A DNA stretch of 64,000 nt from Pseudomonas fontis (lineage in GTDB: Bacteria > Pseudomonadota > Gammaproteobacteria > Pseudomonadales > Pseudomonadaceae): contig NZ_JAMDGY010000024.1 in the NCBI RefSeq assembly GCF_028656955.1, forward strand, positions 62,001 to 126,000. The letters are read 5' to 3'. Positions 19,769 to 29,780 of the stretch are shown piece after piece. The notes beneath the pieces were generated by a model. It did not search any database. It had not been told where the DNA came from and saw only the letters and a list, made by a program, of their open reading frames with translations. Numbering within the stretch: the stretch's first letter is position 1; each line of letters starts with the position of its first letter. Position numbers and translations under genes: made by a program.

Positions 19769-20770
19769 ATGTTGCCCCGCAAGCACTTACTCGCCGCCCT
19801 GGCACTCACCCTGTTCGGCGGCACTGCCCAGGCAGCGGATGAGGTAGTGGTCTACTCCTCGCGTATCGACGAGCTGATCAAGCCGGTGTTCGATGCCTAC
19901 ACCGCCAAGACCGGGGTGAAGGTCAAGTTCATCACCGACAAGGAAGCGCCGCTGATGCAGCGCATCAAGGCCGAGGGCAGCAATGCCACCGCCGACCTGC
20001 TGCTCACCGTGGATGCCGGCAACCTCTGGCAGGCCGAGCAGATGGGCATCCTCCAGCCGATCAAGTCGGCGGTCATCGACGCCAATATTCCCAAGCAGTA
20101 CCGTGCCTCCTCCGGTGACTGGACCGGTTTGAGCGTACGTGCGCGGACCATCGCCTACTCCACCGAGCGGGTCAAGCCTGAAGAGCTGACCACCTACGAG
20201 GCCCTGGCCGACAAGCAGTGGGAAGGCCGCCTGTGCCTGCGCACGGCGAAGAAGGTCTACAACCAGTCGCTGACGGCCACCCTGATCGAAACCCATGGCG
20301 AGAAGAAAGCCGAAGAGATCATCAAGGGCTGGGTGAACAACCTGTCCACGGACGTGTTCTCCGATGACACCGCGCTGCTGCAGGCAATCAATGCTGGCCA
20401 GTGCGACGTGGGCGTCGTCAACACCTACTACTACGGGCGTCTGCACAAGGACAACCCAAAGCTGGCGGTCAAGCTGTTCTGGCCTAACCAGGGTGACCGT
20501 GGCGTGCACGTGAACCTCTCGGGCATCGGCCTGACCAAGCATGCCCCGCACCCTGAGGCGGCGATCAAGCTGGTCGAGTGGATGACCGGTGAAGAGGCGC
20601 AGAAGATGTTCGCCGGTATCAATCAGGAGTTCCCGGCCAACCCGAAAGTCGCGTCTTCGGAAGAAGTGGCGGCCTGGGGCAACTTCAAGGCTGACAGCAT
20701 TCCGGTGGAAATGGCCGGCAAGCGCCAGGCCGAAGCGATTCGCTTGATGGATCGGGCTGGCTGGAACTAA
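19769..20770 (+). CDS. fbpA: Iron(III) ABC transporter, periplasmic binding protein (FbpA/HitA type)
   Basis: 333 residues with a signal peptide cleaved after AQA (residue ~22). The mature protein is a two-lobed class II solute-binding protein of the ferric-binding type. Successive tyrosines Tyr220-222 in NTYYYGR are the expected iron ligands, and VVYSSR opens the mature chain. GAGGA (19756-19760) precedes the ATG; an in-frame earlier start would spoil the signal peptide. It is followed by hairpins and a REP pair before the permease gene. Confidence 0.92.
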   Translation: MLPRKHLLAALALTLFGGTAQAADEVVVYSSRIDELIKPVFDAYTAKTGVKVKFITDKEAPLMQRIKAEGSNATADLLLTVDAGNLWQAEQMGILQPIKSAVIDANIPKQYRASSGDWTGLSVRARTIAYSTERVKPEELTTYEALADKQWEGRLCLRTAKKVYNQSLTATLIETHGEKKAEEIIKGWVNNLSTDVFSDDTALLQAINAGQCDVGVVNTYYYGRLHKDNPKLAVKLFWPNQGDRGVHVNLSGIGLTKHAPHPEAAIKLVEWMTGEEAQKMFAGINQEFPANPKVASSEEVAAWGNFKADSIPVEMAGKRQAEAIRLMDRAGWN

Positions 20771-20791
20771 GCGCAAGGCTTTATCCTTCCG

Positions 20792-20809
20792 GGGGCCCTG
20801 TCGGGCCCC
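20792..20809 (+). terminator. Hairpin after fbpA (partial terminator)
   Basis: GGGGCCC and GGGCCCC pair around TGTC, 21 bases after the fbpA stop. There is no T-run. It probably reduces read-through into fbpB or blocks 3' exonucleases, together with the REP pair next to it. Confidence 0.5.
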
Positions 20810-20885
20810 ATCGCTGGCAATGCCAGCTCCCACATTGAGGTCTCTGTGGGAGCCGGCGTTGCCGGCGATCGACCGCCTCGCGGTC
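20810..20885. repeat. REP inverted pair between fbpA and fbpB
   Basis: The arms 20810-20834 (ATCGCTGGC...CTCCCACA) and 20845-20869 (TGTGGGAGCC...CCGGCGAT) face each other. They are followed by a small perfect hairpin GACCGC-CTC-GCGGTC (20871-20885). All of it lies inside what should be one operon. Confidence 0.9.
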
Positions 20886-20913
20886 GCAACCTTGCCCATA
20901 GAGAACATCCGTT

Positions 20914-22536
20914 TTGGCCCACCCCGCCCAACGCCGCTGGTACCCCCTGGTTTACACCCTCGCTGCCCTGGTGCTGTTGCCCCTGAGCGTGTTGGTGCTG
21001 TCCTGGCAAAGCATCGACCTGCAAATCTGGTCGCACCTGCTCGACACCCAGATGACCCGGCTACTGGGCAACACCCTGACCCTGGTGCTGGGTGTCGGGG
21101 TCGGCGTCACGCTGCTGGGGGTAAGCCTGGCCTGGCTGACCAGCCTCTGCGAATTCCCCGGCCGGCGCTGGCTCGACTGGGCGCTGATGCTGCCCTTCGC
21201 CATTCCTGCCTATGTCCTGGCCTTCGTCTTCGTCGGCCTGCTGGACTTCTCCGGCCCGGTACAAACCCTGCTGCGCGAATGGTTCGGCCCCATGCGCCTG
21301 CCCCGCGTACGTTCCACCGGCGGGGTGATCACGGTGCTGGTGCTGGTGTTCTACCCCTACGTCTACCTGCTCGCGCGCAACGCCTTCCTGGCCCAGGGCA
21401 AGGGCCTGATGGAAGCCGCGCGGGCGCTTGGGCAAACTCCGCTGCAAGCGTTCTGGCGGGTGGCCTTGCCGATGGCCCGCCCGGCCATTGGCGCCGGCGT
21501 GGCGCTGGCCCTGATGGAGACCCTGGCCGACTTCGGTGCGGTCTCGGTGTTCAACTTCGATACCTTCACCACGGCCATCTACAAGACCTGGTACGGCTTC
21601 TTCAGCCTGTCCAGCGCCGCACAGCTGGCCAGCTTGCTGTTGCTGGTGGTGATGGTGCTGCTCTACGGCGAACGCCGGGCACGTGGTGCGGTACGCGGCA
21701 GCAATGAGCGACCGCGCGGCGAGGCGCTGTATCACCTGCGCGGGATCAAGGCGTTTGCCGCCAGCGGCTGGTGCCTGCTGGTGTTTGCCTGCGCCTTTGT
21801 CATCCCGATGCTGCAATTGCTCGCCTGGTGCTGGCAGCGCGGCCGTTTCGACCTGGACGAGCGCTATGTCGACCTGGTCCTGCATACCCTCTACCTGGGC
21901 AGCATGGCCGCGTTGATCACGGTGAGCGCCGCCCTGGTGCTGGCCTTCGCCCGCCGGCAGGCGCCAACGCGCGGCATTCGCGCCGGGGTCAGCCTGGCGA
22001 ATATCGGCTATGCATTGCCGGGCTCGGTGCTGGCCGTGTCGATCATGCTTGCCTTCAGCTATCTGGACCGCGAACTGGTCATCCCTGTGTCCAGCTGGTT
22101 CGGCGGCGCCGGCCGGCCATTGCTGCTGGGCAGCCTGTCGGCCTTGCTGCTGGCCTACCTGGTGCGTTTCATCGCCGTGGCCTTTGGCCCGCTGGAAAAC
22201 AGCCTGGGGCGCATCCGCCCCTCGTTGCCGGAAGCGTCGCGCAGCCTCGGGGTCGGCGGCCCACGTTTGTTTTTCAAGGTGTATCTGCCGCTCTTGGTGC
22301 CCGGTGCGCTGAGCGCCGCCTTGCTGGTGTTCGTCGACGTGCTCAAGGAAATGCCGGCGACCCTGCTGATGCGCCCGTTCGGCTGGGATACGCTGGCGGT
22401 TCGGGTGTTCGAGATGACCAGTGAAGGCGAGTGGGCGCGTGCTTCGTTGCCGGCGCTAAGCCTGGTGCTGGTCGGCCTGCTACCGGTCATCGGCCTGATA
22501 CGGCGATCGGCCCGTCACCCTGGTCAACATCGCTGA
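20914..22536 (+). CDS. fbpB: Iron(III) ABC transporter permease (FbpB/HitB type)
   Basis: 540-residue inner-membrane protein of two homologous BPD_transp_1 halves, each with about six helices. The EAA loops (LMEAARALGQTPLQAFWRVALP at ~170, and LPEASRSLGVGGPRLFFKVYLP in the second half) contact an ATPase. The only reasonable start is TTG 20914, because a TAG lies five codons upstream in frame. No ATPase gene adjoins. The same binding-protein/permease pair without ATPase occurs as hitAB in P. aeruginosa, so an ATPase encoded elsewhere must serve it. Confidence 0.9.
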   Translation: MAHPAQRRWYPLVYTLAALVLLPLSVLVLSWQSIDLQIWSHLLDTQMTRLLGNTLTLVLGVGVGVTLLGVSLAWLTSLCEFPGRRWLDWALMLPFAIPAYVLAFVFVGLLDFSGPVQTLLREWFGPMRLPRVRSTGGVITVLVLVFYPYVYLLARNAFLAQGKGLMEAARALGQTPLQAFWRVALPMARPAIGAGVALALMETLADFGAVSVFNFDTFTTAIYKTWYGFFSLSSAAQLASLLLLVVMVLLYGERRARGAVRGSNERPRGEALYHLRGIKAFAASGWCLLVFACAFVIPMLQLLAWCWQRGRFDLDERYVDLVLHTLYLGSMAALITVSAALVLAFARRQAPTRGIRAGVSLANIGYALPGSVLAVSIMLAFSYLDRELVIPVSSWFGGAGRPLLLGSLSALLLAYLVRFIAVAFGPLENSLGRIRPSLPEASRSLGVGGPRLFFKVYLPLLVPGALSAALLVFVDVLKEMPATLLMRPFGWDTLAVRVFEMTSEGEWARASLPALSLVLVGLLPVIGLIRRSARHPGQHR

Positions 22537-22561
22537 GGGTGCCAGCCTGCTCCCTTGCGGC

Positions 22562-22567
22562 TACAAT
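22562..22567 (+). promoter_or_regulatory. Candidate -10 of the gcvTHP operon
   Basis: TACAAT, 26 bases after fbpB and 90 bases before the gcvT ATG. The -35 region is poor. A small hairpin (CGGTC-GACT-GACCG, 22585-22598) follows in the predicted leader. No glycine riboswitch is seen. Confidence 0.35.
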
Positions 22568-22656
22568 GCGCGGCATTCTGCGGACGGTCGACTGACCGGG
22601 TAGCTGAAATCTGCTGCCGTAAGCCGTAGCCTGGCCACGCCCGGAAGGAGAAACCC

Positions 22657-23739
22657 ATGGGACAGCGCACGCCTATTTATGACCTGCATTTGGCGCTCGG
22701 CGCCAAGATGGTCGATTTTGGCGGTTGGGATTTGCCTTTGCATTACGGCTCGCAAGTCGAGGAGCACCATCAGGTGCGCAGCGACTGCGGGGTCTTCGAC
22801 GTTTCGCATATGACCGTCATCGACATCGCCGGTAGCCAGGCCACGCCTTGGCTGCGTCAGTTGCTGGCCAACGATGTGGCAACCCTGAGTGAAACCGGCA
22901 AGGCCCTCTACAGCACCATGCTCAACGAGCAGGGCGGAGTCATCGACGACCTGCTGGTCTATCGCACCGAAGGTGGCTATCGCCTGGTGGCCAACGCCGC
23001 AACGCGCGGCAAGGACCTGGTCTGGCTAAGAACCCGTAAGGTGGGTCACGACGTAGAGGTCATCGAGCGCGAGGAGCTGGCGATCCTTGCCATCCAGGGG
23101 CCGCATGCCCGCGAGAAGGTGGCCGAGCTGGTCAGTGCCCCGCGTGCCGAGCTGATCCGTGAGCTCAAGCCGTTCGAAGGCCGCGCCGATGGCGACTGGT
23201 TCATTGCCCGCACCGGCTATACCGGCGAAGACGGCCTGGAGATCAACCTGCCGGCCGAGCAAGCCCCGGCCTTCTTCAACGACCTGGTCGGCGCCGGCAT
23301 CGCCCCGAGCGGGCTGGGTGCGCGCGATACCCTGCGCCTGGAAGCCGGCCTGAACCTCTACGGCCAGGACATCGACGAAATGCATTCGCCACTGACCTCC
23401 AACCTGGCCGGCAAGATCGCCTGGGAGCCGGCCGAGCGCGACTTCGTCGGGCGCGCAGCGCTGGAGGCCGAACAGGCTGCCGGCGTGCAGTCGAAACTGG
23501 TCGGCCTGGTGCTGGAAGAGCGCGGTGTATTGCGCCAGCATCAAGTGGTGCGTATCGCGGAAATTGGCGAAGGGGAGATCACCAGTGGTAGTTTCTCTCC
23601 TACGCTGAGCAAATCGATTGCCCTGGCCCGCGTACCGGTGGCCACTGCTGACCGCGCCGAAGTAGAAATTCGTGGCAAGTGGTACCCGGTGCGGGTGGTC
23701 AAACCGACCTTCGTGCGCCATGGCAAGACCCTGATCTGA
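22657..23739 (+). CDS. gcvT: Glycine cleavage system T protein (aminomethyltransferase)
   Basis: 360 residues. It transfers the methylene carbon from aminomethyl-lipoyl H protein to tetrahydrofolate, releasing ammonia. Family blocks: [35 protein letters not shown] near the N-terminus, [12 protein letters not shown] and [20 protein letters not shown] in the folate-binding core. The C-terminal barrel has EERGVLR and [20 protein letters not shown] precedes the ATG. First gene of gcvT-gcvH-gcvP. Confidence 0.95.
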   Translation: MGQRTPIYDLHLALGAKMVDFGGWDLPLHYGSQVEEHHQVRSDCGVFDVSHMTVIDIAGSQATPWLRQLLANDVATLSETGKALYSTMLNEQGGVIDDLLVYRTEGGYRLVANAATRGKDLVWLRTRKVGHDVEVIEREELAILAIQGPHAREKVAELVSAPRAELIRELKPFEGRADGDWFIARTGYTGEDGLEINLPAEQAPAFFNDLVGAGIAPSGLGARDTLRLEAGLNLYGQDIDEMHSPLTSNLAGKIAWEPAERDFVGRAALEAEQAAGVQSKLVGLVLEERGVLRQHQVVRIAEIGEGEITSGSFSPTLSKSIALARVPVATADRAEVEIRGKWYPVRVVKPTFVRHGKTLI

Positions 23740-23784
23740 ACCTATTCCGGCGGGCCGACCGCTGACCTGTTGAGGACAATGACA

Positions 23785-24168
23785 ATGAGCAATATCCCCG
23801 CCGACCTGCGTTTCGCCGAGAGCCACGAGTGGGCCAGGCTGGAAGCCGATGGCACCGTCACCGTGGGCATCAGCGATCACGCGCAGCAAGCCCTGGGCGA
23901 CGTGGTGTTCGTCGAGCTCGCTGAAGTGGGCAAGGTATTCAGTGCTGGCGACGCCGCTGGCGTGGTCGAGTCGGTCAAGGCCGCTTCGGACATCTACTCC
24001 CCGGTCAGCGGTGAAGTGATCGCGGTGAACGAAGAGCTGGCCGACAGCCCTGAAGCGCTGAACGAAAGCCCGTACGAGAGCTGGATCTTCAAGCTCAAGC
24101 CAAGCAATCCGGCAGAGCTGGAGAATCTGCTGGACGCTGCTGGCTACAAAGCCTTCATCGGCGAGTAG
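23785..24168 (+). CDS. gcvH: Glycine cleavage system H protein
   Basis: 127-residue lipoyl carrier shuttling the aminomethyl group between P and T proteins. The lipoylated Lys is residue 65 in [14 protein letters not shown], the expected site. ATG 23785, with GAGGA eight bases before, gives the standard length; TTG 23770 is also in frame but unlikely. A strong hairpin lies between this gene and gcvP. Confidence 0.96.
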   Translation: MSNIPADLRFAESHEWARLEADGTVTVGISDHAQQALGDVVFVELAEVGKVFSAGDAAGVVESVKAASDIYSPVSGEVIAVNEELADSPEALNESPYESWIFKLKPSNPAELENLLDAAGYKAFIGE

Positions 24169-24192
24169 TTTTTCCCGCAGGATCGGCAAACC

Positions 24193-24240
24193 CTTCCTAG
24201 ACTCAATAAGCCTCGACCCCTCGAGGCTTGGTCTAGGAAG
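24193..24240 (+). promoter_or_regulatory. Long hairpin between gcvH and gcvP
   Basis: CTTCCTAGAC (24193-24202) pairs perfectly with GTCTAGGAAG (24231-24240). After an asymmetric bulge (5 and 1 bases), AAGCCTCGA (24208-24216) pairs with TCGAGGCTT (24221-24229) around a CCCC loop. That is 19 base pairs in 48 bases, ending 11 bases before the gcvP ATG, and the GGAAG next to the start is in the stem. No T-run follows, so it is not a plain terminator. It may hide the ribosome-binding site or mark an RNA-processing site. Confidence 0.7.
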
Positions 24241-24251
24241 AGAGAGCCGCT

Positions 24252-27125
24252 ATGTCCTTGTTGCCGTCCCTGAGCCAACTGTACGACCCCAACCCGTTTC
24301 TGCGCCGCCACCTCGGCCCGGACGCTGCCGAGCAGCAGTCCATGCTGGCCGCCCTGGGCGTTGCCAGCCGCAGTGAACTGATCGAACAGACCGTCCCGCC
24401 GGGTATCCGCCTGAACCGGGCGCTGGCCTTGCCGGCCGCGCTGGATGAGCAGGCCGCCCTGGCCAAGCTGCGCGGCTATGCCGAGCAGAACCAGCAGTGG
24501 ACCAGCCTGATCGGCATGGGTTACCACGCCACCCTGACGCCAACGGTGATCTTGCGCAACGTGCTGGAAAACCCGGGTTGGTACACCGCCTACACGCCGT
24601 ATCAGCCGGAGATCGCCCAAGGGCGGCTCGAAGCGTTGCTGAATTTCCAGCAGATGGTCATCGACCTGACCGGGCTGGATTTGGCCAACGCCTCGCTGCT
24701 CGATGAAGCGACAGCCGCCGCCGAAGCCATGGCGCTGGCCAAGCGCGTGGCGAAGTCGCGCAGCAATGTGTTCTTCGCGGATGAGCATTGCCACCCGCAG
24801 ACGCTCTCGGTGCTGCAGACCCGCGCCGAAGGCTTCGGCTTCGAACTGGTGATCGACTCGCTGGACAACCTCAGCCAGCATCAGGTGTTCGGTGCCTTGC
24901 TGCAGTACCCCAACACCCACGGCGGAGTTCACGACCTGAGCTTGCCGATTGCCCAGTTGCACGAGCAGCAGGCCATCGCCTGCGTGGCCGCCGATATCCT
25001 CAGCCTGGTGCTGCTGACCCCGCCGGGTGAGCAGGGCGCCGACGTGGTGCTGGGTTCGAGCCAGCGCTTTGGCGTACCGATGGGCTATGGCGGGCCGCAC
25101 GCGGCGTATTTTGCCTGCCGCGACGAGTTCAAGCGGGCGATGCCCGGGCGCATCATCGGCGTGTCCAAGGACGCCCGTGGCAACCTGGCGCTGCGCATGG
25201 CCCTGCAAACCCGCGAGCAACACATTCGCCGCGAGAAGGCCAATTCGAACATCTGCACCGCGCAGGTGCTGCTGGCCAATATCGCCGGCTTCTACGCCGT
25301 CTATCACGGGCCTGAGGGCCTGACGCGGATTGCCCAGCGGGTACACCGGCTGACCACCATCCTCGCGGCCGGCTTGCAGAGCAAGGGCCTGCGTCGGCTC
25401 AACGCGCACTTCTTCGACACCCTGACCCTTGAGGTCGGTGGCACCCAGACCGCGATCATCCAGAGCGCCGAAGCGCAGCAGATCAACCTGCGCATCCTCG
25501 GGCGCGGGCACCTGGGGGTAAGCCTCGACGAAACCAGTGACGAGAGCACGGTGCTGCGCCTGTTCGACATCTTCCTGGGCGCCGACCACGGCCTGGACAT
25601 CACCGAACTGGATGGTCAAAGCCTGCCCGCCGGGATTCCGCAAACCCTGCTGCGCCGCTCGGCATTCCTCACGCACCCGGTGTTCAACCTGCACCACAGC
25701 GAAACCGAAATGCTGCGTTACCTCAAGCAGCTGGAGAACAAGGACCTGGCGCTGAACCAGTCGATGATCCCGCTGGGCTCCTGCACCATGAAGCTCAACG
25801 CCAGCAGCGAGATGATCCCGATCACCTGGCCGGGCTTCGCCAGCCTGCACCCCTTTGTCCCGCTGGCGCAGGCCCAGGGTTACAAGGCGATGATCGAGGA
25901 GCTGGAGAGCTGGCTGTGCACGATCACCGGCTTCGATGCCATCTGCATGCAACCCAACTCGGGGGCCCAGGGCGAGTACGCCGGTTTGCTTGCGATCAGC
26001 AAATACCACCGCAGCCGCAAACAGGCGCAGCGTGACATCTGCCTGATCCCGGCTTCGGCCCATGGCACCAACCCGGCCTCGGCGCAGATGGCCGGGATGC
26101 AGGTGGTAATCGTCGAGTGCGACGAGGCCGGCAACGTCGACCTGGAGGACCTCAAGGCCAAGGCCAAGGCGGCGGGGGAGCGCCTGTCGTGCCTGATGGC
26201 GACCTATCCGTCGACCCATGGCGTGTACGAGGAGGGCATCAGCGAGATCTGCGAAGTTATCCACACGCATGGCGGCCAGGTGTACATGGACGGTGCCAAC
26301 CTCAATGCCCAGGTGGGGCTGACGCGGCCGGCGGACATTGGCGCCGATGTCTCGCACATGAATTTGCACAAGACCTTCTGCATTCCCCATGGTGGGGGCG
26401 GCCCGGGCATGGGCCCGATAGGTGTGCGTGCGCACCTGGCGCCGTTCGTGGCCAGCCACCCGGTGGTGCCGGTGCCAGGGCCCGACCCGCAGAATACGGC
26501 GGTGAGTGCGGCGCCGTGGGGCAGTGCGAGCATCTTGCCAATCAGCTGGATGTATATCGCCATGATGGGGCCGCAGCTGGCCGATGCCAGCGAGGTGGCG
26601 ATCCTTTCCGCCAACTACCTGGCGCAGCAGTTGGGCGGGGCGTTCCCGGTGCTCTATCGCGGGCGCAACGAGCGCGTGGCGCACGAGTGCATTCTGGATT
26701 TGCGGCCGTTGAAGGCGCAGACCGGGATTAGCGAGGAGGATGTGGCCAAGCGCCTGATGGACTATGGCTTCCATGCGCCGACCATGTCGTTCCCGGTGCC
26801 GGGCACCTTGATGGTGGAGCCGACCGAGAGTGAGTCGAAGGCGGAGCTGGACCGCTTTGTTCAGGCCATGTTGAGCATTCGCGCGGAGATCGCCGAGGTG
26901 CAGAAGGGCAACTGGCCGGCCGAGGACAACCCGCTCAAGCGCGCGCCGCATACCCTGGCGGATGTGCTGGGGATATGGGAGCGGCCTTACAGCATCGAAC
27001 AGGGCATTGCGCCCAGCGCGCATGCGCGCATGCACAAGTACTGGCCGGCGGTGAACCGGGTCGACAACGTGTATGGGGACCGTAATCTGTTCTGTTCGTG
27101 TGTGCCGGTGGGGGAATACCGTTAG
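24252..27125 (+). CDS. gcvP: Glycine dehydrogenase (decarboxylating), P protein
   Basis: 957-residue PLP enzyme that decarboxylates glycine and loads the aminomethyl group onto the H-protein lipoate. Full-length single-chain form, with N- and C-terminal halves of the split type fused. The PLP Lys is residue 707 in [22 protein letters not shown], and the Gly-rich loop that follows is intact. It opens [22 protein letters not shown]. Last gene of the operon; codon use shifts to plainer GC codons near the 3' end but with no break. Confidence 0.96.
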   Translation: MSLLPSLSQLYDPNPFLRRHLGPDAAEQQSMLAALGVASRSELIEQTVPPGIRLNRALALPAALDEQAALAKLRGYAEQNQQWTSLIGMGYHATLTPTVILRNVLENPGWYTAYTPYQPEIAQGRLEALLNFQQMVIDLTGLDLANASLLDEATAAAEAMALAKRVAKSRSNVFFADEHCHPQTLSVLQTRAEGFGFELVIDSLDNLSQHQVFGALLQYPNTHGGVHDLSLPIAQLHEQQAIACVAADILSLVLLTPPGEQGADVVLGSSQRFGVPMGYGGPHAAYFACRDEFKRAMPGRIIGVSKDARGNLALRMALQTREQHIRREKANSNICTAQVLLANIAGFYAVYHGPEGLTRIAQRVHRLTTILAAGLQSKGLRRLNAHFFDTLTLEVGGTQTAIIQSAEAQQINLRILGRGHLGVSLDETSDESTVLRLFDIFLGADHGLDITELDGQSLPAGIPQTLLRRSAFLTHPVFNLHHSETEMLRYLKQLENKDLALNQSMIPLGSCTMKLNASSEMIPITWPGFASLHPFVPLAQAQGYKAMIEELESWLCTITGFDAICMQPNSGAQGEYAGLLAISKYHRSRKQAQRDICLIPASAHGTNPASAQMAGMQVVIVECDEAGNVDLEDLKAKAKAAGERLSCLMATYPSTHGVYEEGISEICEVIHTHGGQVYMDGANLNAQVGLTRPADIGADVSHMNLHKTFCIPHGGGGPGMGPIGVRAHLAPFVASHPVVPVPGPDPQNTAVSAAPWGSASILPISWMYIAMMGPQLADASEVAILSANYLAQQLGGAFPVLYRGRNERVAHECILDLRPLKAQTGISEEDVAKRLMDYGFHAPTMSFPVPGTLMVEPTESESKAELDRFVQAMLSIRAEIAEVQKGNWPAEDNPLKRAPHTLADVLGIWERPYSIEQGIAPSAHARMHKYWPAVNRVDNVYGDRNLFCSCVPVGEYR

Positions 27126-27131
27126 ATCGCT

Positions 27132-27206
27132 ATCGCTGGCAAGGCCAGCTCCCACAGCGCCACTTCAGTGCATGCATAGCCTGTGGGGGCCGGCCTTGTC
27201 GGCGAT
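27132..27206. repeat. REP inverted pair after gcvP
   Basis: The arms 27132-27156 (ATCGCTGGCAAGGCCAGCTCCCACA) and 27182-27206 (TGTGGGGGCCGGCC...GGCGAT) face each other. The pair sits between the convergent gcvP and DUF2388 genes and probably forms the 3' end of both mRNAs. Confidence 0.9.
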
Positions 27207-27210
27207 GCTG

Positions 27211-27531
27211 TCAAGGCGCCTCAGCTAGCGCATTTTTAGCCAGGATCGCATTCGCCAGCTCCATGTCGCTGGCCTGCAACCCAGGGTTGTCCGCCCGCAC
27301 CTTCTGCATCGCCGCCTCCAGGTAAGGCCCGCGAATCGCGCCTTCGCTGGCGACATAGCTGCCGGCATCATCCTGCGCCGCGACGATCAGCTTGTGGTCC
27401 TTGAAGGTCAGGTAGGTCGAGCCGGTCGTGGCGCCGGAAGAAATGACATTGCGCCAGAAACTGTCGGCCATGGCGGAACCAACAGGCAGGGACAGCAAGG
27501 CCAGGGTGGCGACTGCAAATTTGAGGCGCAT
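27211..27531 (-). CDS. DUF2388 domain secreted protein
   Basis: 106 residues with a clear signal peptide (MRLKFAVATLALLSLPVGSAMA), then a short exported domain: SFWRNVISSGATTGSTYLTFKDHKLIVAAQDDAGSYVASEG, the DUF2388 pattern. Pseudomonads usually encode several paralogues; the function is not known. Monocistronic; GGAG precedes the ATG at 27531. Confidence 0.85.
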   Translation of the reverse strand: MRLKFAVATLALLSLPVGSAMADSFWRNVISSGATTGSTYLTFKDHKLIVAAQDDAGSYVASEGAIRGPYLEAAMQKVRADNPGLQASDMELANAILAKNALAEAP

Positions 27532-27597
27532 CGGTGAAGCTCCAGGTGAGATGACAATGCCAGCTTGGATCAAATTGCCCGGATCTAGTTCCCCGCC

Positions 27598-29289
27598 TCA
27601 CGGCGCCACCCGCAACACTTCTTCCACCGTGGTCAGGCCATCCGCGACCTTCTGCGCGCCGCTCAGGCGCAGGCTGCGCATGCCCTCCCGGGCGGCCTGT
27701 TCACGCAGTGCCTGTTGATCGGTGTCGGCCTGCAGCAGCGTCTTGAGCGCCGGGCTCATGCTCAGCAGCTCATACAGCCCGGTGCGCCCGCGATACCCGG
27801 TTTGCCGGCACACGCGACAGCCCACCGCGCGATACCCCTGCATCTGCGCCTCCTTGCATGCGCTGCACAGCGTGCGCACCAGCCGCTGGGCCATCACCCC
27901 CACCAGCGTGGCGCGAATCAGGTAGTGCGCGACCCCAAGCTCCAGCAAGCGGCCGATGGCGCCGCAGGCATCGTTGGTGTGCAAGGTCGAGAGCACCAGG
28001 TGCCCGGTCAGTGCTGCCTGTATCGCCACCTGTGCGGTCTCGAGGTCGCGGATCTCACCAATCATGATCACGTCCGGGTCCTGGCGCAGCAGGGCGCGTA
28101 CCCCGTTGGCAAAGCCCAGGTCGATGCCCGGCTGCACCTGCGTCTGGTTGAACGCCGGCTCGACCATTTCGATCGGGTCTTCGAGGGTGCACAGGTTGAT
28201 CTGCGGTGTGGCCAGGTGCTTGAGCGTGGTGTACAGCGTGCTGGTCTTGCCCGAGCCGGTCGGCCCGGTGACCAGGATGATCCCGTGGGGCTGGCGCAGC
28301 ATGGCGTGCCAGCGCTCCAATTCGTCACCGTCCAGGCCCAGCTGGCGAAAGTCGCTGTGCAGCAGGCGCGGGTCGAAGATGCGCATCACCAGCTTCTCGC
28401 CGAAGGTGGTCGGCAGGGTCGACAGGCGCAACTCGACTTCATCGCCCGACGGCGCCTTGGTCTTGATCCGGCCATCCTGCGGCCGGCGTTTTTCCGCGAC
28501 GTTCATCCGCCCCAGGCTTTTCAGGCGGCTGACCACCGCCAGGGTCACCGGCGGCGGGAACTGGTAGACCTCGTGCAGCACGCCATCGATGCGCAACCGC
28601 AATCGCCCCTGGTCGCGGCGCGGTTCGATATGGATATCGCTGGCCTGCTGGTCGAAGGCGTACTGCAACAGCCAGTCGACGATGCTCACGATATGCGCGT
28701 CGTTGGCATCGGCTTCGTGGGTGTTGTTGCCCAGGTCCAGCAATTGCTCCAGGTTGCCAACCCCTTCACCTGGCGTGTCCAGGTGGCTGGCGCCGCTGAT
28801 CGAGCGGGCCAGGTGGAAGCATTCCTGGCTGAGCTGGCGGATCTGCGCGGGGCTCGCCAGCACCCGCTGGATGCGGCGCTTGAGCACCAGGCCAAGGTCG
28901 GCCTCCCAGGCCCTGACAAACGGCTGGGCACTGGCGACGGTGACGCTGTGGGCGTCCTGCGCGACGGCCAGAATGCCGTGGCGGCGAGCAAAGGCGGCAG
29001 ACATGAGCCCGGTGAGCCCGGCCAGGTCGAGGTTCAACGGGTCAATGCGCAGGTAGGGCAGGCCGGCCTGTTCGGCCAGCCATTCGCAGAGCGTGTCGAG
29101 GTCGAGCGACTGGCCGGGCCGGCGCCGGTCGTTCAGGCCGAGGGCGGCAATCTGCTCCAGGGGATGGACGCTGTCGTCGGTTGGGGCGTGGCATTGCCGG
29201 TAGTCGTCCGGGCTGATGCGCTGCTGTTCAAGCAACGTATGCAGCAACTCGCTGAGCGCCAATGGGCGGTCGGGGCTGGGGCTGGGCAT
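27598..29289 (-). CDS. GspE/PulE-family secretion ATPase, orphan
   Basis: 563-residue type II secretion/type IV pilus assembly ATPase. The N-terminal MshEN/GspE_N-like domain is followed by a catalytic domain with Walker A TGPTGSGKTSTLYTTLK (~335-350), the Asp box LEDPIE, Walker B DVIMIGEIRDLETA and the His box TGHLVLSTLHTNDA. A zinc-type tetracysteine region follows (CSAC... GCRVC). All catalytic motifs are intact. No pseudopilin, inner-membrane platform or secretin gene is adjacent, so its partner machine must be elsewhere or lost. Confidence 0.92.
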   Translation of the reverse strand: MPSPSPDRPLALSELLHTLLEQQRISPDDYRQCHAPTDDSVHPLEQIAALGLNDRRRPGQSLDLDTLCEWLAEQAGLPYLRIDPLNLDLAGLTGLMSAAFARRHGILAVAQDAHSVTVASAQPFVRAWEADLGLVLKRRIQRVLASPAQIRQLSQECFHLARSISGASHLDTPGEGVGNLEQLLDLGNNTHEADANDAHIVSIVDWLLQYAFDQQASDIHIEPRRDQGRLRLRIDGVLHEVYQFPPPVTLAVVSRLKSLGRMNVAEKRRPQDGRIKTKAPSGDEVELRLSTLPTTFGEKLVMRIFDPRLLHSDFRQLGLDGDELERWHAMLRQPHGIILVTGPTGSGKTSTLYTTLKHLATPQINLCTLEDPIEMVEPAFNQTQVQPGIDLGFANGVRALLRQDPDVIMIGEIRDLETAQVAIQAALTGHLVLSTLHTNDACGAIGRLLELGVAHYLIRATLVGVMAQRLVRTLCSACKEAQMQGYRAVGCRVCRQTGYRGRTGLYELLSMSPALKTLLQADTDQQALREQAAREGMRSLRLSGAQKVADGLTTVEEVLRVAP

Positions 29290-29379
29290 GGTGCATCCTT
29301 GCAGTCAGGCACGTGTCTGCACAGGCTAGCTGGCGTGGCGGGCAGGCGACGGCGGCAAGGATTACCGGGTTTTTCCAGA

Positions 29380-29721
29380 TCAGGCCGAACGCGCCAGGGG
29401 CCGCGTCGTTGACGTGGCGGCGAACAGATCGACTTCAGCCACGCAGATCAGGTTGCGCATTTTTTGAGCGATCACTTCGGCGCGATGCCAGCTCAGGCCA
29501 TCGATCCCCAGCTCGATGGCCAGCAGGTCATCCTGCGGCTCCATGTGCAGGCTGTGCGGGACCAGAAACTGCAGGGCAAACAGGTTGAGCACGCGGCACA
29601 GGCTGTCCGGTTCGGCCTCCACCAGCAGGCGGTAGTTGACTGGGCCGTGGGCGGCATTTGCTGCCCAGACGTCGGCACGTAACGGGGTGGCGGGGCTGTC
29701 CAGGCGTTCGAGTGCGCTCAT
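29380..29721 (-). CDS. Small ACT-like domain protein, hypothetical
   Basis: 113 residues. After a variable N-terminus of ~30, the sequence VNYRLLVEAEPDSLCRVLNLFALQFLVPHSLHMEPQDDLLAIELGIDG has the strand-helix-strand-strand pattern and PDSLCRVLNLF helix of ACT domains. It resembles the acetolactate synthase small subunit most. This rests on pattern, not on a search. ATG 29721 follows GGAG; an in-frame TTG is 12 bases upstream. It is divergent from an Lrp-family regulator, whose ligand-binding domain shares the ACT-like fold, so both may respond to amino acids. Confidence 0.6.
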   Translation of the reverse strand: MSALERLDSPATPLRADVWAANAAHGPVNYRLLVEAEPDSLCRVLNLFALQFLVPHSLHMEPQDDLLAIELGIDGLSWHRAEVIAQKMRNLICVAEVDLFAATSTTRPLARSA

Positions 29722-29780
29722 GCTGGTCTCCAAAAATGATGGAGAAATTTTTACACGTGCCGCTGGGCATTTTTTCGCTA

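Noticed and set aside
22539-22656. A glycine riboswitch ahead of gcvT
   Set aside because: The leader is too short and lacks the paired aptamer cores; only one small hairpin is present.
24144-27155. A 1003-codon open frame on the minus strand opposite gcvP
   Set aside because: Antisense shadow of gcvP; low-complexity His/Arg/Gln-rich translation and no ribosome-binding site. The plus-strand P protein is intact.
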